Part shown: piece by piece, positions 57,801 to 64,000 of the stretch | Position numbering within the stretch: position 1 is the first letter of the stretch | How the letters are laid out: each line of letters begins with the position of its first letter | Origin: Molanna angustata | Taxonomy: Eukaryota > Arthropoda > Insecta > Trichoptera > Molannidae | Reading direction: 5' to 3' | DNA length: 64,000 nt | Assembly: GCA_963576475.1 (NCBI GenBank) | Contig: OY754982.1 | Location: 7,262,458 to 7,326,457 of the forward strand | Notes under the pieces: generated by a model | The model's input: only the letters and a program-made list of their open reading frames with translations | Told to the model about the DNA's origin: nothing | The model's database searches: none | Made by a program: the position numbers and the translations under genes

Positions 57801-59338
57801 ATCCTCTTCATTGCCACTCCATGAGTCTGAACATCTTAAATCGTCTGATTTAAAAACTCTAATTGTCTATTTATTGTCAAACACCCATATGTATTATTAG
57901 CAAATCAAATTCTACGTCTAATACTCGTCAGTTTGATACAGATTTATTAACTGTCTGTTTTATAACTTGTTTTTTTTAGGTCAATTATCTCAAGCATTTT
58001 ATTTCTAAATGAAGACATATTTGGTCATCCGTACCTACCTACCTACATACAACTCTGTGTAATATAGCAATTTTATATCAGTTTATGTACACATATTAAA
58101 TTGACAGACGTGTGGTTCAATCGTTAGAATTCATTTACATATTTTATACTATTGATTTAAATTACATATTGATTAATAAAGTAACTGTCTGCCTTATAAG
58201 GCTATATGGTATAATAAACAGAACTTTATTTAGCAATATTTATATCTAGGGAGGGTCTGCTCATGGCAGATTATTACTATTAGATGCTTTACCATTAATT
58301 CAATAAGTATTCATTGCAAGTTCATTGGTTATATTTACAGTTTTGTAAAAGTGAACTCATTCATATAAAAGAAAACATGAAAAAATAAATTAGATAATTT
58401 ATTTATTTACGGGACAAATAGTCATATAAAATAAACAGAAAAATACAATATGAAATGAAAAAAAGACAGACTAATTACTTTTGTCCACAATTGATGTACA
58501 TTAAATAATCATAGAAGTATGTACCTACAATACAACAAAAAATAAATTTAAATATACTTAAAATTATTACATATTCATCTATTTCACACATTTGTGCGTG
58601 TGTGTGAAATAATTTGATTTCTGTACAAAATAATTTAGTATCACCCAGAGTTGTAGTAAAATAGTCTTATTAGCCTTTTCATTTATAGCTCCAATATTGT
58701 TTTACAAGACAAACATAATCATCTTGTTTCAACCAATATATTTTTTATTTTGTTTAATTAAGCTTTGTCTGTTGGTTTTTATTACACTGTAAACCTCACA
58801 GTGATGAACAGCTCATCTTGGTTTATTTCCACTGTAAAACGTTGGGTAAATAATGAACTGATGCGTATACCAGCCTTTGTTATATGAGATATATAATATT
58901 TAGAATTAACCCCAGTTTATTGGTTTCACATTGATGTGAAAGTTTGGTCGGTTAAATTAACCTGTGGTTTTTATTATCTATACCTTAAAAACTTTGGTAC
59001 ATATTAGTTGCCAGTCAGTTGCCTTTATATTTATTAGGGTTCAGCAAATTTGTGAAGAAACATTGTTAATTTGTATATGGAATATGGATGTACTGTAACA
59101 CTCTTTACCCTGTTTATTTCCTGCATCAGTTTCCGTCCTGTAACTGCATCTATTGGAAGGACGTCCTGAAGGTCCGCTTTCGTGGGGATCATTATGCCTA
59201 GCCACTTTGACACTTAATCAATACAATGAAACAATATCAATTCAATATAATAAAACATGTCAATACAATAAAACAATATATAAGTTTATTGTAACGAAAA
59301 AGTAACGAATAAAAAATAGATGCATATGTATGAATGTG
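57801..59338. other. AT-rich stretch, nothing recognised
   Basis: No coding frame longer than about 60 codons and no recognised repeat. Confidence 0.5.
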
Positions 59339-59346
59339 TATGTATG

Positions 59347-59520
59347 CAAGGGCGTCGCCAAGGGGGGACGGGGGGGGGGGGCAGCTGCCCCCCCCCTAGA
59401 GATTAAAAAAATGTAACAATTCATATTTTTCTCATCCTCCATAATATAGGGTATACAGAGAATAGCCTATGAATGGGTTAAATTGCCCCCCCCCTGGGAT
59501 TTGGGCTGGCGACGCCCTTG
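59347..59520. mobile_element. Small hAT-like MITE (174 bp) with G/C tracts
   Basis: Inverted ends CAAGGGCGTCGCCA and TGGCGACGCCCTTG are flanked by an 8-bp repeat TATGTATG on both sides. The repeat lies in simple sequence, so it is weak evidence alone. Inside the left end is a long G tract facing a C tract through CAGCTG. The TIR style CARGGGCGT-GCCA and 8-bp duplication are hAT-like. Confidence 0.65.
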
Positions 59521-59775
59521 TATGTATGTATGTATAATATGTAACTATATGTAAATGTATGAATAAATAAACAGCATAATAGATAATAACATTATATTAG
59601 CTCACCTTAGCACAGGCTGTGCCTAGTGAGGGGGCTAGTAACAAAAGATACAAACAAAAAGAGATAGCACTTTAAGTGAAGTAAATAAATGTTTTTTTTA
59701 ATTTTGTCAATACTGACGGTGTTGAATATGTAGAATTCCATAATAATGGGTATTTTAAATCAAACATATGATTTG

Positions 59776-61361
<1,586 letters not shown>

Positions 61362-61373
61362 ATATATATATAT

Positions 61374-61732
<359 letters not shown>

Positions 61733-61754
61733 CCTGAATCCAGGACGACCGTTT

Positions 61755-61807
61755 CAGCTTATTAGGCCCTTATCAACTGGTCCAGTTGATAAGGGCCTAA
61801 TAAGCTG
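61755..61807. repeat. Perfect 53-bp palindrome (26-nt arms, 1-nt centre)
   Basis: CAGCTTATTAGGCCCTTATC followed by AACTGG, a single T, then the exact inverse. It sits just beyond a 156-bp (TA)n tract. Confidence 0.97.
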
Positions 61808-61927
61808 ATAATTATTTTTTGAGGGGTATCTCAGTATTATTTTAAAATAAACATGTATGAACAGATTTACATAGACTTTTTATAATTCACAACGATAAAC
61901 TGTTGGTCTCATATTATGTACATTTTT

Positions 61928-62340
61928 ACTCCTCACTAACGCAAGGGGATATAGTGGGGAGTTATGATTTCGCAATTTTTAAGGCTATTTTTTTATTGCA
62001 GACTATCAACTAGTATCATACATAGATTATAGTCTGTGCGTGCGTGCGTGCGTGAATGCGTGTGTGTGTGTGTTCATTTTACTTTATCGACTATAGATTA
62101 AAGTACTCATTCAATTCTATTCAAATTTCTGTCAAATATTTGAAAGTGACCCCAACCTCAGGAAACTTAAAATTTGAAATTTTTATTTTCAAATAGGTAA
62201 AACAGCACATCACTTTCATAAAATGGCATTGAAGAAATATCAACTTTTCATAATATTATTTTTAAATAAAAAAATAATTAAACAAACTCATTTCATAAAA
62301 TTGCTGAAAATTTTCCATACAAAATTTGAATACTTTATAC
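61928..62340 (+). repeat. Dispersed repeat family X, copy 4, next to an Unc-76-like exon
   Basis: ACTCCTCACTAACGCAAGGG, GTGGGGAGTTATGATTTCGC, CATCACTTTCATAAAATGGC and CCATACAAAATTTGAATACT match copy 1 in order. It stops about 40 bp before the exon at 62380, lacking the family 3' end. A (GTGC)n/(GT)n tract (62036-62072) replaces part of the interior. Confidence 0.75.
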
Positions 62341-62379
62341 ATATATTTTATTGAAACAATCTTTGTTTGTTTGTTCCAG

Positions 62380-62488
62380 GATGTGGTGGACTATCACGGG
62401 TAACTTTGGCAATATCCTCCCCATTGACTGGACCAAATCCTTCTCCAGGAAGATGCACATGCCTGCGCTCAACCTCACCGAGAAAAAG
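62380..62488 (+). CDS. Unc-76: Unc-76/FEZ-like gene, internal exon (first visible)
   Basis: This exon encodes 36 residues in the ATG TGG TGG frame, including MWWTITGNFGNILPIDW. From memory this aligns with the conserved VWDALTDNYIPSLSEDW stretch of vertebrate FEZ1, and insect Unc-76 proteins share the MWW form. The family are cytoplasmic kinesin-1 adaptors needed for axonal transport and axon bundling. A TTGTTCCAG acceptor precedes the exon, which starts with one base of a split codon. A GTAACC donor follows, leaving phase 0. The next two exons continue the protein in phase, which strongly supports a real gene. The first ATG here is internal: family members carry an N-terminal acidic segment upstream, so at least one 5' exon must lie further left, and I could not find it. 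The 3' half, with the conserved coiled-coil C-terminus, lies beyond the window. Confidence 0.88.
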
Positions 62489-62681
62489 GTAACCTCATTT
62501 TAATTTTGTTTAAATACTTCTTACTTTTATTTACATACATATAGGTATGTACAGGCAGAATAAAAATTTTATATACCTATAAATATCGTTTCTGTCAAAA
62601 AATTGTAATATCTACTGCGTGTGATATAAGGACTAACAATATAGTTACATTTACAACTGTGTATAGTCACGGTATCTGGTT

Positions 62682-62792
62682 GACGAGATACCATCAACCA
62701 GCAGACCCCCTGGACGACCGCCAAAGAGATGGAAGGACAGAATAAACAGTACCCAGTACTAGAACAACCAGAAGAAGAAGAAAAAGATGTAT
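62682..62792 (+). mobile_element. RTE-like LINE 3' end, family B, in an Unc-76-like intron
   Basis: CAGCAGACCCCCTGGACGAC, AAGAGATGGAAGGACAG and a GAAGAAGAAGAAAAAG tail match the 3' end of family B. It sits between the first and second visible exons, in sense orientation. Confidence 0.75.
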
Positions 62793-63073
62793 AGTCAGTT
62801 TGTGACTGACACTTTTATGTGTATTTGGTAAAAGTGTAATTTGGTTTGTTTTACTGACAAAAACCATATTAATTAGAATAATTACTAATTAATTTGATTT
62901 CAGGAATTAATTAATATGCAATGGGCAAAACAATGTGTCTGTGTATGTTATGATAAATGCTTCTGATACATAAAATCAACTTGATATTAATATCTATTCT
63001 GGTCACAAAATGGTCTCAATATTTCACAAAAAGAATATGTTTCATATTTTCATAAAACTTAATAACTTTTCAG

Positions 63074-63205
63074 GGTGGACAAACTCCCGAAGACGACTTG
63101 TTAAGTTCAGAGGACGAAGCTGTAGCCAGCGACTTGGATATGCATGCTCTAATACTTGGAGGACTTCATCAGGACCATGAGTGTCCTGTCAAAACTGCAG
63201 ATGAG
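63074..63205 (+). CDS. Unc-76: Unc-76/FEZ-like gene, second visible exon
   Basis: This exon is 132 nt and encodes 44 codons, starting GGQTPEDDLLSSEDEA and ending CPVKTADE. The border is TTTTCAG before and GTGAGA after, phase 0 on both sides. It is acidic, as in the FEZ middle region, and its final TADE corresponds to the LLTADQ that precedes the VIEEIEEMM motif of FEZ1. The preceding intron (62489-63073) carries a LINE tail. Confidence 0.88.
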
Positions 63206-63244
63206 GTGAGATATGTTGTAAATTTCTTTTTCCCGAATTCCTTG

Positions 63245-63348
63245 TCACACAAGATCTGAAAGTGCTGAATGTTTGTGATGACTGGGAGTCTGTTGCTGCT
63301 GACAGGAAGGATTGGAAATCCATTTTTCAAGAGACCATAGCTCTACCG
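63245..63348 (+). mobile_element. RTE-like LINE tail, family E, in an Unc-76-like intron
   Basis: AAGATCTGAAAGTGCTGAAT, GTGATGACTGGGAGTCTG and GACAGGAAGGATTGGAAATC match the 9.66-kb fragment in inverted orientation. It lies in the intron between the second and third visible exons. Confidence 0.65.
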
Positions 63349-63643
63349 GATTTATAAGTTGATCCCAGATTAGTGGATGAAGAAATATAGTCAATCACTA
63401 TAAAGTATTTTCAATATTCAACTACTGTTCATCTTCTCCTCAGCTTTCACTGCTAGATATAGGACTCTTTCAGGTTTCTCCGTATTTCTATCTCTGAATT
63501 AAATTATTCCCCGCGATTGGATTACATCCTCTGCCCATCTTTTGTGGTCTACAGACACTTATTTTCATATCCCAAGGTCACCATTTTTGTTTAAAATTTA
63601 TTTTTAACATCTGTTAATTTTATGAAAATATTTTGTTTTAAAG

Positions 63644-63767
63644 GTAATACAAGAAATAGATGATATGATGCAAGACTCGTCTCCTGGTTCTGATGAGGAT
63701 ATGGGAGAACATAATGAAGCACTCGAGAAAGGCAAAGAAGTCCTGAGTTCTCCACTTTATGAAGACA
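63644..63767 (+). CDS. Unc-76: Unc-76/FEZ-like gene, third visible exon
   Basis: The exon opens VIQEIDDMMQDSSPGSDED, a close match to the FEZ1 segment VIEEIEEMMQNSP. It continues through an acidic linker to SSPLYED and ends phase 1 at a consensus GTAAGT donor (63768). The acceptor is TTTTAAAG. It follows the previous exon in frame. Bases 63768-64000 are the start of the next intron, with no coding sequence seen. The dimerising coiled coil of the family should be encoded further right. Confidence 0.88.
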
Positions 63768-64000
63768 GTAAGTAAAAATATATGGACATACTTTGGTTGG
63801 ATTCCCTGTGTTAATACACATTTTTTTACTGATTTTTCAGTGTGGGATGTGTGATAATTAACATCTTGTATCTCAAAATAGGATCAACTCATTGGGTTGT
63901 CTGAAAAGCAATTTATGATTAAATTTACAAATTACAAAACAGTCATATGTACTGTGTTAGGTGATGGGTGTGAAGGGCTTACACTGACAGTAAAGATGGA

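Overview
The window looks like AT-rich, repeat-laden, non-coding DNA from an insect nuclear genome, most probably a moth or butterfly. The grounds are spliced exons with GT/AG borders, tRNA-derived SINEs, many 5'-truncated RTE-like LINE tails with (TATG)n or (ATG)n ends, mariner, pogo, hAT-like and PIF-like DNA transposons, and long (TA)n tracts. There is no bacterial or organellar organisation. The lepidopteran assignment is inference from repeat style, not proof.

The only host gene recognised with confidence is at the right edge. Three consecutive plus-strand exons (62380-62488, 63074-63205, 63644-63767) have correct splice borders and phases and encode part of the FEZ/Unc-76 kinesin-adaptor family. 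The gene continues beyond the window, and its 5' exon or exons were not found. Weaker host-exon candidates are a membrane-segment exon ending at a GTAAGT donor (39051-39175), a GC-rich minus-strand reading frame (37687-37854), a possible minus-strand first coding exon (45215-45314) and a THAP-like relic (55551-55733).

Layout: 0-23 kb is mostly truncated LINE tails (at least six RTE-like families), two tRNA-derived SINE families, foldback MITEs and a LINE-derived 51-bp tandem repeat. At 23.4-26.5 kb lies an apparently complete pogo/Tigger-like transposon with TA target duplication, near-identical terminal inverted repeats (TIRs), repeated subterminal motifs and an uninterrupted 706-aa transposase. 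At 28.4-33.1 kb there are a 62-bp minisatellite and a 313-bp tandem array, the latter enclosed in a dispersed repeat called family X here. 33-50 kb is sparse, with LINE tails and a 68-bp perfect palindrome. 50.7-52.5 kb is a dead mariner carrying a nested retroposed insertion with a 13-bp target duplication. 53-62 kb holds SINEs, a LINE tail of about 250 aa, hAT-like elements, two (TA)n tracts and a 53-bp palindrome, leading into the Unc-76-like exons.

The genes do not form an operon or pathway. Apart from Unc-76, what can be read is a history of nested mobile-element insertions. I found no evidence of a new multi-gene system. The items most worth following are the intact pogo-like element with its subterminal motif array, the two tandem arrays that arose inside mobile elements, the perfect palindromes and the unassigned exon candidates.
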